From assembly GCA_000328365.1 (NCBI GenBank), contig KB294813.1, forward strand, positions 212,754-276,753: DNA of 64,000 nucleotides, read 5' to 3'. Source of the DNA: Capitella teleta (lineage: Eukaryota; Annelida; Polychaeta; Capitellidae). A program made the translations under genes and the position numbers. The number at the start of each line of letters is the position of its first letter. The stretch's first letter is position 1. The notes under the pieces are model-generated. The model was not told the origin of the DNA. It was given only the letters and a program-made list of their open reading frames with translations, and searched no databases. Below, one piece after another: positions 36,126 to 47,120 of the stretch.

Positions 36126-39100
36126 TCATTTTCCACTCAAATTAATAGTTCTCAATTCGAGTTCCTCTTCAGTCAAGAGAATGCCATCAGTTTCCACATT
36201 GTCACTCGAGAGTATAATATCACTTCCAGTGTGCCTTTGTTTTGGTTTCACTTTCGATTTACGCTGTTTCATTTCTCGTTGAGGGCAATATCCAGAAGCG
36301 ACATCGAATGTCCCAAATCGACAGATAGGGAGATGGCAGTGACCAGCTCTGATGCATCTGAAATGGAATGGGATTAATTCTGACGAGAGACATACTAGTT
36401 TAACGCGATCAATTATGGGTTTCTCATATTGTCAGGATTATCGGGATTGTAGGCCTATATAAGCGCGTGCTATTCCTTCGTATATAGATGCCCAGATTTT
36501 GATCGCAACCCATTAATTGAGGGCTCATGGTGAATAATTGGGTTAAAATAGCCAAGTACACCGGACAGGAAGTACTGTGACAGATGATGAGAATTGTGTA
36601 TTATGCCATCGGTAATCCTGCAATACGAGAAAATGAGATTTGAGAAAACGGCATAATTGACAGGTTGAAATGAGCGTTGACTGGCTGGATGTATAGATCA
36701 ACCAGAGCCACGACACACACACCCTTTCCCTTCTCTGCTCTTTATGACACATAGTTCCACGCCTTGTTCTTCCGGTTCACTTCTTCATCATCTACTGATT
36801 ACTTGTATCAATTTCAAGTGCCCCCTCCCTTCCCCCATCAAGTGGCCCTTCGGAGGCTACAGAGGCATCCACAATTGCACATGCTATATTTAGCACAGGA
36901 GAAAAGGAGGTCAACATTATGAGGATTCCACAATTATTATGCAACGTTGTTTCAAAATAGACCGGCGATTGAAACCAATTGCTATCCGCGCAGCGCAGCT
37001 ACAACTATTGAAAATGGCCTTCACCTTAATTTTGATTCATGGAGGGCCAGTCTGCCTCGTTTAATTCGGTTGCACGTGATGTCCACTCGCATGTTGCAAT
37101 CGCACACACATGACGTGTTCTCGGCTCTCGTGATTTGGAACACAGCGTGGGGACACCGCAAGCATCTTAAATGTTATAAAAAATAAAGAATTACACAAGC
37201 ATCACTTGTGGCTGGGTCTCACTGAGGCAAGCGCGGCTTCGGTTGGCAGTGACACTCCGTGTGGTTTTCGTAGGTCATCGTGTGAACGAACGGAGTGTCC
37301 GGGATGCCTTGCAAGCCGTGTAGGACTCGCAGAACCTAGTAAACAGAATATTACAAGTACACGATTAACCCCAGAAGAACTCACATAAAAATGCCTGCTG
37401 ATGGTGGTTTTAGATTTCGCCACACAGCGCTCTGTTTCAGTGCAGCAACCGGTGTCTTCGGAGCAGCGGTACAGAACGGTGCATGACGGGAAGTATTCTA
37501 GGTCAGGTGAAGAGGTCGTGACCCGAATGACCTTCTTCAATGGCACGTGACACTGTGCCCCGGATGCGACCTCTTTGACATGCGATAGAGCACGCTGTGT
37601 TTCTGAAAACATCGGAGAGTAAAATGTTACTAAAATTACATATAATTAATAATATAAAAAAACCAGAAGAACACTTTTAAAAATAACTCAGATAATAACT
37701 AATAACAGAGGAGGAAGGAGATTAAGATGTGCCTAAGGTAACCAAAACCAGAAGTTCAGAAGAAATAATTTTTTCTCAATTTTTGTCGCAAAAGTTCTAC
37801 AGAAAATGTCGGAGAAGATTAAAGAATAAATTACGTAACGACGTCGGCACATCTTCCTCTCACCTCTTCTTCCTCTGCGACCGCTACTCCTCATTCGCTC
37901 AGAAATCTCTCTCGCCCTTTTTCTCTTCCTTCTCTCCTCTGTTCTCCTCCTCTTATCCCTGCGTCTCCTCCGTCTCATGTGCTTGTGTTTCTTATAATTT
38001 TTCGTTTCCTTGGCGACGGTTGCCATGGGGACGTAGTAGCAGTTAACGCAGCCGTCGAGCGATACAGGAATAGGGTAAGTACCTTCCATGGATGAGAAGT
38101 GGGGTCCTGGTATGATGTTGTGACTGACACCGCCCAGGCGTGGCCTCTGGTTGCTATGGAGATTCCTGGATGACGTCATCATGGTTTCTATGTCATCATT
38201 GGACAAGAAGTCGCCGTAGAATATCCGGAAAACGTCGTGGAAGGAATGAGCGGAGTTTATTTTGGTGGCAAAGAAATCGAGGGGAACTGCATGGGGCTGC
38301 CTCCTCTGAAATCAAACAGCCAATGAATCAATAAATCAATCATTGGATCAATCAATCGATCAATCAATCATTCAATCTAGCCATCCGATAGTCCAACCAA
38401 CAAGTCACTCAGAGAGTCACAGTTATATAACCAGTCTGTCAGTCAGTTTAGCAACAATCGAGTGAGTAGGTCGATCGGTTGTCGAACGTCACTCCGTCCA
38501 CCAATCAATCAATCAGGCGCGGGGATACTATCAATATCACCACTACCCGAACGGCCATCTACTAGATAGTGAGATGCTTAACTGCCCCCTGCTATAGAGA
38601 ACGATGCCTGGCCGCTGTCCATCGGTTGAGGTCAGCCGGGCACTAGCCCTAGGCCTTTGACGCGATAAGAGGAAACAGAACCCCCACTCCTCAAACTCAA
38701 GTGATATAATATCTCTGAAGAGAGAGAGGAGGAACTCTTTATTCCCATGTTGCCATGCCAACTAAGATGCCCCGGAAAAGGCGGTTCAGTAAAGCGTCCG
38801 GGAATTTGCGAGGAAACCGCAGCAAATAAAACAAGTCCTGTTCCGAATCTCACTTAGGTGCGCTGTTGATCTTGTCAGCCAGAGCGATAGGACCCGCCTC
38901 GCAGACTTTAGATTGTGTACAAGTGTTGCTAAGATTGTAACAACCCTCGACGCCCACGCCACTCTTTGAAAGAATGAGATATCTCCTCCTGAGTGAGAGA
39001 AGCTAAAACTCTCAGTCAATGACTGTCACAGGTTGATACTGCATCACCTTATTCTACAACCCCCTATGGTGTTCCAGTCCCTAAGCATCATATAATAGCA

Positions 39101-40041
39101 TGTCTCTAAACATTATAACATTGGAATTGGATAGACTTAGTCAAAGCATTTGATCAATTAGATTACAGGTCATAATGCTACTCCGATTCAATGACAAATG
39201 AGTTAGTTATGAATCGTTTTCTAAAACACTACAGGCAAAACATACCTCTATATACGTATAGAATTATGTCACTGTTAATTTAAAATAAAATCCAAACATT
39301 CTCGACCTCCGTGTTTAGGCCACAAAAGTAATCAAAGCAGACTTAAATCGCGCCTCAAATACACAAACATTGCAATCTAAATGCTGTAAAACAAGATGTA
39401 GAATTCGCATTGACTGCACACAGACCATTCAGCCGACAGCCGACGCTTGCACGAATAGATGTCACTGACTCAACATCCCGGCCATTCAACTCCCTCACAA
39501 CCCTCTTTCCCTCCCAGACGATCCCTTTCATGAGGACACTATAGGGAATATTTGCTCCCTATTTTTTTCTCTCCCTTCTTGGGGTGAACCCATTATGTTT
39601 TCCTCTCATCGCTCTCGTTCCTTTTCCATCCCATCTAATTTCCGTAGCATGCAACATGTTGAAATATTCACGACCGAAAGATTTGAGTTTTTGCTGTCTA
39701 CCTTCCAGCAATCAATAAAAGTGATTAAGCGAATGATCCTCGCTGTGCTCAGGTGATGCGCGATCGAAACTCCAAACATGAAGATGTGTCCGTGAATATA
39801 TATATATACGGAGTAAGTATGCGTGTTGATATAAACATGCAAGAGGTGCAGCTTATGATTCGCACAGAGTGCGCATGCTCACCATGGTGACTTCCGGTAC
39901 ATCCTCCAGGGTCATTTCTCGCTGCTCGTGATCATCATGAGGGACCAGCTGTCCAGTGTCCCACAAATTATTCGCGCTAATCACAATTCTCACAAAACAC
40001 ACAGCGATGACCAGCGTTGGCAGACCGCTCAGTGACCCCAT
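36126..40041 (-). CDS. PDGF/VEGF-family growth factor precursor, 387 residues
   Basis: Exons (read leftwards) are 40041-39883, 38305-37864, 37602-37385, 37335-37223 and 36357-36126; all phases agree. Residues 1-23 are a signal peptide (LPTLVIAVCFVRIVISA). A prodomain follows with HSFHDVFRIFYGDFLS, matching the PDGF-A/B propeptide, then a polybasic stretch (RRKRKRARE) suited to furin-type cleavage. The cystine-knot domain has the eight expected Cys: QCHV, PSCTVLYRC, GCC, ERC, ECHC, plus NHT glycosylation. Known: such dimers activate PDGFR/VEGFR-type kinases. The RC...GCC spacing has four residues (SEDTG) where vertebrates have one or two. The last exon adds Cys-rich CIRAGHCHLPICRFG, a basic KQRKSKVKPKQR patch and an acidic tail. 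Exon 2 has an alternative in-phase donor at 38083 that would remove the polybasic region. Reading through exon 4 would stop at once (TGA 37221-37219). Confidence 0.85.
38318..38400. repeat. Degenerate (AATC)n tract in PDGF intron 1
   Basis: Imperfect repeats of AATC/AATCAATC across about 80 bp, immediately upstream (in gene sense) of the exon 2 acceptor. A decayed simple repeat. Confidence 0.7.
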
Positions 40042-41003
40042 GCTGGTCAGCTAATCCGTGTCCAGATGTTAGCTTTATTCCCGCAAGCAGCGCGGAGATG
40101 TTCCGGCGAAGTGAAGAAGCCAAAGAAGCATGTTACCGGGATGAATTTGTCTGCGGATGAAGCAGTCGGAAGAACATGATGCGATTTAAGCTGAGATATT
40201 TTCACGCAGGTTTTGAACACCGCGATGGGGAGTCTGTTTTGTCAACGGCTCAAAGGCTGTGGTATCAAATGGTTGGGTTGCAACAGGCCACCTACCCTCA
40301 ATGCTATTCACTCGATCATTGCGACTAACGATGCACCTCTCCTTCTTCTCCGTATGCTTATGTCCCGCCGAGGCGTCTGTCGTTTCAACTGAGTCAGCAA
40401 TTCTGGGAGTGGAATCATTGCTCTTGGTGCATGTCTGAGAGGAATGGGACAGCGGCTGCATGTCTCGTTTGCGGGGATTGCACAGGGCTGCGGGCCAGTC
40501 TGCTTTCAGCCGCTAAAACATATTCCGTTCTGAGAATGCGAGGACCTGATTTAGGCCGTCTGGTCTTTGTAGTCCTGTTCATTGTAAGAATATCCAGGGC
40601 AGTGATGTATGTTTATGCTGTCACCGACACCCCCTCCCTGACCCTAAACAGGACAGCTACACAATTGGACTTTTGGTCGACATCGCTCAACCCAATAACA
40701 TGTCTTATAATATGATCTCGTCTATATGGCCAAGATTATAATTGACACCAATTTCTTGGGATGGCCAAGAGAAATCAAAATGCTGAATATGCAACGAAGT
40801 TAATCTTTCATTCAAGGAGACATCTTCATAAGCTGACACTGCACTTGAATGACCTCTTCCTAAAAAATGAATATGTGTCGCAAATTCATGCAGCAATCTC
40901 CGATATCTCTTGTAACGAAGCTAATCATTTCATAAACTGAATAACAATGACATTGGTAGCACCACAAATAGAATGTTATCATAAACTCAGAATATATCAA
41001 TGT
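40042..41003. other. Divergent promoter region between PDGF and sulfotransferase genes
   Basis: Holds the 5' flank of the PDGF gene (-) and of the sulfotransferase gene (+). Start sites lie 963 bp apart in opposite directions. No TATA box is clear. Small open frames such as 40431-40715 show no domain. Confidence 0.4.
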
Positions 41004-43797
41004 ATGTGCACATCGCAGGACCAGCTGCCACCCAAGCGCGCTATTCCGCTTGGAGTGGACAATGTATACGTACGTTTGCGTGGAAGCAGCGGAGATGCGA
41101 TGGGGTGGAAGCGATGCTGTTTTGCAGCACGGAGGGGATTGGTTCGAGGAGTACGCAGGTAGGGTGTGTGGTACAATACGGTGTTTACAAATAATTACAG
41201 GAGTGCGGATAATTCGCAAAAGAAAACATTTCGTATACGAAACATCTGCTAAATTCTGATTAATTCTCGTGATTCTCCTCCTACCATTCATCACCATATA
41301 GGCAGTCGTTATAATTGTCAAAATTCTGGAGAAAAACATTCTGGAAATAACAGTAAATCTTATGCCTAATGGGATATAAGTATAAATGTGTGCCACTGCA
41401 TTCAATAATCATCATTGCTGTTTGATTGAAACAGTTGATGAAACAGCGTGACAGCTGAATGGATGACGCCCCCTCCCCCCTCCCCCCCAATATCTTCACC
41501 TGAAAATCGCATCAACTCGTTTGTTTGCACGAGCGTAGAATAACAAACATCAATTGCATGTGTTAAAGTAATTTTTAAGCATATTAAAGTAATTCAAATT
41601 ACTTACGGTTCCCTCATAGAAGCAGAAGAATTAAGAAGTATTTTTTTCCTCTTTGTGGTTCGTTTGCGGCCATTCAATAATGTAAACCACACGTATAGAC
41701 GCTGCATTCAACAAGCACCATTTCAACTTATGACCAAATAGTATAAAAAACATTCTATAATAATTGTTATCGTCACATAGAAGCCGCTATGGCACTTCAC
41801 ATTATCGCGATTTCAATAATTATCATACCGACAAGGAGCATACACATAGTTAAGGCTCCTTGATTCCGATCACGGAAGCGAGAGGCGTTATGATCGCTTC
41901 ACAGGGCGTTATGATCGCCTGACAGCGCATGATGAGAGACTGTGTATTTGGATCAAAACAAGGTGGCATATACTCGGTTCTATTTGATGTATTTCTCTCT
42001 GCAGTCCTCTCCAGTCCTCTGGTCACTTGTTCGCCTGGGATAGCAGGGTGGCGGCTATCTTGACCTCTCTGCTCATGTGGTTCACGGTGACCGGTGCCAT
42101 CGTGATCGCCATCAAGAGCTTCTTGCAAGATCCTCTGCTGGCTATGGATGACATCTACATTGGTAGGCGATAAGATTAATTCCGAGATTTGAGAGTTTAA
42201 AATGTTACCGATTTATTTTAGTATAACTGAAATAAAAAGGAGAATGATTTCTCTAAATTTATGTCCACTTCAGATTGAGAAAGAATGGAAATATATATTT
42301 ATTGCATGGTTCTGATATTGGATATTCTGAAGTAAATCAGATGCCAGTTATACATGTTTTGATTCAATGGTTTATAATCCAATTTGCTGGATATATATTC
42401 ACTGTGTTTATTTTTGTTACACAGCATATGCCCATTAAAATTTTGTAACAAGACCGTGAAAAATAGACAAGATCTCCGAAGTAATTTACGAGGAAATAAG
42501 AACATTGAGGTGAAATGTCTCACTGCATGCATAAACAGTGTGAATCCAGGGTGTCCTCAGTGCCCATGGCAACCACTTGACCTACATCTGCAATTTCCCA
42601 AAATATTTGCAGATGACGAATTTTCTATTACCACAGAATCCCCGATCACCCAGAAGACATATCGACCAAACCCAGCACTAGCAAACCTGCTTCTGACTGA
42701 TGCGAGCGCCCCCAACTCATCTGAACCGCTTATGGTGCATATCCTAGCGTACCAGAGAACCGGCTCATCGTTCACTGCCGGTCTTCTCGGGGAAGATGAC
42801 CGGTTCTTCTACATATTTGAGCCCCTTGAAATGCTTTACACCGCGATGTATGGTCTGGTAGAGGCATGGACAAAGGTGCCTAATGATATATTCAATGACT
42901 TCTACGGGTTCGAACGGTAAATGAAAACAATGTTTGATTCGTGTAAAGTTTATGCCTCTTATACCTCCATATTTGAACTGTTTAAAAAGCTACTCAGTTA
43001 ACCTAACCGAATGCCAGAGACCGATTCGGAATATCTGTCCGGATAGATTCAATACAAGCGAGGGTCTTGAGCTATCGCTGTGCAAACATGTTTTATGGAA
43101 TAATGGTGAATGGTACACCGCCCCCAATGACGTAATATGGAGAGTCATGCAGGGTGGTGACGTCACAAAAGCAGCGTTCAAGGAGTATTTCCGATGTTTG
43201 GAAAAAGTTGCCTTTGAAACGAAACTTTGTGCAGAGATATACTTGGATATTCCATGCCAAGTGAGACCAGTACGCATTATAAAAACAGTGCGGACGAACG
43301 CTGATTTACCGCGGATGTTTTTCCGGAAGTATGACAATTACCGGTTGCTGCACTTCCTCCGCGACCCACGTGGTGTCGCTCTGTCCAGACGCAAGAAATC
43401 TTGGGCTAGGGGTCAGTTCGAAGGGACGTCTATCGGCAAGATCGCTAAGACATACTGCCAGAACGTGCTCAAAGACTACATCAAGACTGTTCTCCTGAGG
43501 AACCACAATCCTGGAAAAGTCCTGCACGTAATCACGGATGGCGTCATGCAGGGGCTGGAAGACGCAGCCCGCGGATTGTACAAGTTCATCAATGTCACCA
43601 TGATGTATTCTCTGAAGGAGACACTGCGCAAGCAACGCATGGACTCCATAGCAACAGGAACCACGAGTTACCAACGCATCAACGTGTGGAAAATGGAGCT
43701 GACTCGATCTGAGATGAAGGACGTCGTTGAAGCCTGTCATGACCTCTATCGTGACCTCAAATTTGATTGGTACTACTCAAAACTTCGAAATTTCTGA
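41004..43797 (+). CDS. Carbohydrate 6-O-sulfotransferase-like, type II Golgi enzyme, about 495 residues
   Basis: The model has exons 41004-41158, 42005-42162, 42550-42916 and 42990-43797, phases agreeing. Exons 3-4 are secure; exons 1-2 are inferred. Exon 2 supplies one membrane anchor (RVAAILTSLLMWFTVTGAIV), as expected for a type II Golgi protein, after a basic cytosolic tail from exon 1. The catalytic part has the 5'-phosphosulfate loop AYQRTGSSFTAGLL (about 42747-42788) and the 3'-phosphate motif LHFLRDPRGVALSRR (about 43350-43392), both hallmarks of the GlcNAc/Gal/GalNAc 6-O-sulfotransferase family (CHST1/3/7 type), which use PAPS. IFEPLEML and TDGVMQGLEDA also fit. The acceptor glycan cannot be told. 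An alternative start of exon 3 at 42472 also keeps frame, and the ATG at 40947 is another possible start. The last intron is only 73 bp. Confidence 0.8.
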
Positions 43798-45992
43798 TTT
43801 TCATTCAATTAATAGAGTTATTTTTGTTTATTATTAATAAGTGATTCTAGTGCTTCATTCACTGCTTTATGACTTATAAATGTATGTTTACCGAATACTT
43901 TGCCACGGACATAAATTTATACGCGTTCAAGCGGATCTGCTTACTCACGTTATCAAAATTATTGCAGTATTCCATTCTGTCTTTTTATGTACGTACATAA
44001 CACGTGATAATGTAGGCCATATCTTGACTCTTTTCCTTCCTTTCTGCAAACTTTCACATAATGGAATCCGATGACCAGCCTCGGGCAGTGTGATCCGTCC
44101 GGACATTAACGTTGGCTGAAAAAAAAAAAAAAAGAGACTCCTGTCTAAAGGAGGGGCACCGAATAGCTCAGTGGGTTTAACCGGCTGACTGCAATCCTAT
44201 GCCGACCGTGGGGGTCGAGGTCCCGGGTTCGAGACCCGATCAGACCACGGGCGTTATGATTGTGAGTTATAATTGTAATCCGTTATACAGTAATTGTAAT
44301 TCTTCGCGCGGTGACTCTGCAGTGCTGCCCAACTGCGTAACAAAGCCGAGCGCTGTGTACCACTGTCTATGGTGTTATGCAGGATAAAAAACCCTTGGGA
44401 TTTATCGATAAGAGTAGGGGGAACCCCCGGTCTCGGGCCTTCTGTTCTGGCGCCCGTTTCATCTCATTGGTTTGGGTGGAGCCGTAAAACCCATCACGTC
44501 TGAAGGAAACGCTATTGCATGCTCAAGAGCGTTATGATTTAGATGCGTGGCGGCGTGTAGTTCCACAGTGTTAGTGATTTGTGTGTGCGTTTTGATATCA
44601 CGAATTTCGGACTATTTCGGAACTGCTTTCGACTTCACTTTTCCAATTCGACTGGAAACTTCTGAGGTTAAATATTCTGTCTGAATAATCGACAAAGAAC
44701 TTGAACCTGTTTGGAAGATGTAGGCTACATGTATTATTTAATCTTTGAAAAGGCTATTATGGTCTTTTTTTTAATCGTTTTTCAGCTTTGGTTGTGATCC
44801 TTGGAAAGACATGCGTAAACAATTATAATCTAGTACATGCTTTCAAAGTTGCAGTTTGAAAAATGTGACTTGAAGAAAAATAAAAAAACATAATTATATT
44901 GAGAAATATTTAGGATTCATTTTTTTTTTTTTTTTTTTGGGGGGGGGGGCAATGGCGAATTATAAGACGTCCAATGTTGCTACGTTTTCAGCCATTCCTA
45001 GTTAGTATAGTCACATGGGAGACACTTGGAGGAGGTATATTCATTTTGTTCTCTTAACGTAGCAATGTATTTGATTCTGTATTTTACATAATCGTCCACA
45101 CACTTTGAATGGCATTCCTGTTCAGATAGTGGCCCAACTGACTGATATTATATGTTTAATTAGTGCATCATTGCTTGGGTTTCTTTGTCACCAACAGACT
45201 TTTCATCCAGCTCCAATCATATTATTGGTTAAACAGTGCAATCGGTTAACCAATCGCTGTGTTGAGCGGGGAGATCATAGATTGAATCGTGTCCGACATA
45301 AACACCGCAAATTACTTGGCATTTAGTCCAATATAACTATTGATTACGCTTCACAAATCTCATGGTATGTACTAATAATACAAACATTATGACGGCTGCA
45401 CTTGAAAATAAAACAAAACCAACATAACAGGAAGATATTATTTCATTATCCGAAACATTGCAACAAAATATATAAAAACAGTGCATTCACAAACAAGGGG
45501 ACTTACGCAAAATAAAAAAAAAAATTTAAATAAATGTGGGTTCTCGTTCTAAAGCATTACAGTTATAAGCAGTTTTAAGCACACCTAAGACCCTTTCAGG
45601 TACAATTGGAACACCTTAACTAATGCAATGTACCTTTCTCTACTTGCAATTATGCTGACTATCACCCGGCAGCGCCTTACACCAACGCACATACATTGGT
45701 ATACCTGATGCAGGCATCAGTTTGCAGAAATTGTAAATAAATCATCCATCACCCATTTCCCATTACTCTGGGTGAAAGAGGAACTTTAGGATTAGTGAAG
45801 AGGATCGTATTACATGGTAGCAATATGCTACCTATGGAACACACCAATCAGCACCCTGGATGGAGGAGCAACTAGTGTGGAACTTAAATGGGTGCAACAA
45901 TAACATACATGTGCAGCTTAAGCATTCCTGATTCCGTATGTTAGGCATGCGGTGTACTTGCACCTCATGGTCCCGCTGTGATTGATGTGAGA
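43798..45992. other. Spacer with SINE-like repeat
   Basis: Contains the tRNA-like repeat at 44157-44255, an A-run at 44119-44133, and a T/G homopolymer pair at 44918-44949. Short open frames carry no domain. The 3' untranslated region of the sulfotransferase lies at the left and that of the ankyrin/SOCS gene at the right. Confidence 0.45.
44157..44255 (+). mobile_element. tRNA-derived SINE-like repeat (head region)
   Basis: An A-box (AATAGCTCAGTGGGTTTAA) and a B-box (GGGTTCGAGACCC) occur at Pol III promoter spacing, but the arms do not fold into a functional tRNA. This is typical of a tRNA-derived SINE head. A 3' body may run to about 44500. GCGTTATGATT occurs at about 44251 and again at about 44529. 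A weaker relative sharing GACTGCAATCC and GGGGGTC lies at about 53966-54025. Confidence 0.5.
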
Positions 45993-47120
45993 TTAAAGCA
46001 GGTGTGTATCAAAATGAAGCAATGGTTTCACTGAATCAGGAAGACTACTCAATTGGTTGGATCCCCAAAAAACATTTCTCTTCACGCTTAATCGCACCTT
46101 CTGTCGACATAAATCTTTCAAAGGCCGCGCAGATGTTCGGTACTTTGATAACCATACGTAGGCTTGAGCATGATTCGAATACAAATGACACATGATCAGT
46201 GGTCCCACAGAATGTCCAGCTTTGGTCAGAGTGAAAAACAGAGTCTTATATGATGACCATTCATATCCACCGTTGAGCAGTGAGTGGCTTGTAGCTGTTT
46301 CTATATACCGCAAAAGAGACAGCTCATTGGAGGCCTTAGCTAACACGACTGCTGTAGTAATAGGCATCGAGCCTTTTAACAAAGGACCTCTTAAGATGAT
46401 TGAACAGTCGGCCCCGTGTACAAGAAGCATTTTCACCCAATCCGAAGCAAACTTAAATGGGATGAGAACACGCAGCAATGCATTGATGGCTTCGTTGTTC
46501 CCTTTACTGCAAAATATTCTCACCAATTTTCCAAGAAGGATCCGACCTTGGTTGGTGTTCCCGTTCGAAAATATCAGGGTGTCCAACAAAGAAGGAGTCA
46601 GCCCATAAGCTCCAATGCTAAGCAAAGATTTGATGATGCGATACCTTTTACCAATATTGAATCTTTTCTCGCTGTTGCATGTTGTAGCAGCAGTTATCCA
46701 CATTGCGATGGCTTCATCCAATAGAGAACGACCACTTCGATCTGTCTGCTCCAGATTGAGTTCCTTAGCTTCGAGGAGAGTTTCTGCAATTTCGAGTAAG
46801 CCATGGCGAATGGCGTAGAACAAAGCAGTGTCTTGGTGGATATCCGAAATCGAAAGATTGACATCAACACCGTCCAGAAGAAGACTCCGAACTCTGGATG
46901 AGTCCTCGCGGTTGATGGCCTTCTTAAGCTGTAGTCTACACTTCCGGTTTGTCCTCATAGCACTGAAAAAATATACATAAACAATAATAACACCTCTAAC
47001 GTGAGTTTTAACTTCAACGGGTTCTCACCTAGAACCACCTCCATACACGGTGTATTCACATGCTACTAATTGTCCCCCACTGTCATAACACCTGCGTGTT
47101 TTGTGCTCCTCAAATTCCAT
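45993..47120 (-). CDS. Ankyrin-repeat and SOCS-box (ASB-like) protein, 353 residues
   Basis: Exon 1 is 47120-47029 (MEFEEHKTRRCYDSGG...) with donor AG|GTGAGA; exon 2 is 46962-45993 after TTTTTTCAG. Phases match. If exon 1 were non-coding, translation could start at the ATG at 46958. Ankyrin-type repeats are visible early (INREDSSRVRSLLLDGVDVN, DTALFYAIRHGLLEIAETLL, GRSLLDEAIAM, then a degenerate one with MLLVHGADCS). The last 50 residues (PLKDLCRQKVRLSV...LSSLPDSVKPLLHF) fit a SOCS box: a BC-box L-x(3)-C followed by a Leu/Pro-rich part. Known: ASB proteins are substrate adaptors of Cullin5-Elongin B/C ubiquitin ligases. The repeats between 110 and 200 are divergent. The target is unknown. Confidence 0.78.

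Noticed and set aside
41021-41158. Thrombospondin-like reading (YSAWSGQC) of the 41.0-kb exon in another frame
   Set aside because: Only a weak W-S-x-C resemblance; that frame hits a stop on joining the next exon.
40860-41405. 181-codon minus-strand frame
   Set aside because: Overlaps the better-supported sulfotransferase exon 1 on the plus strand and shows no domain.
41850-42128. 92-codon minus-strand frame
   Set aside because: Antisense of the exon encoding the sulfotransferase membrane anchor.
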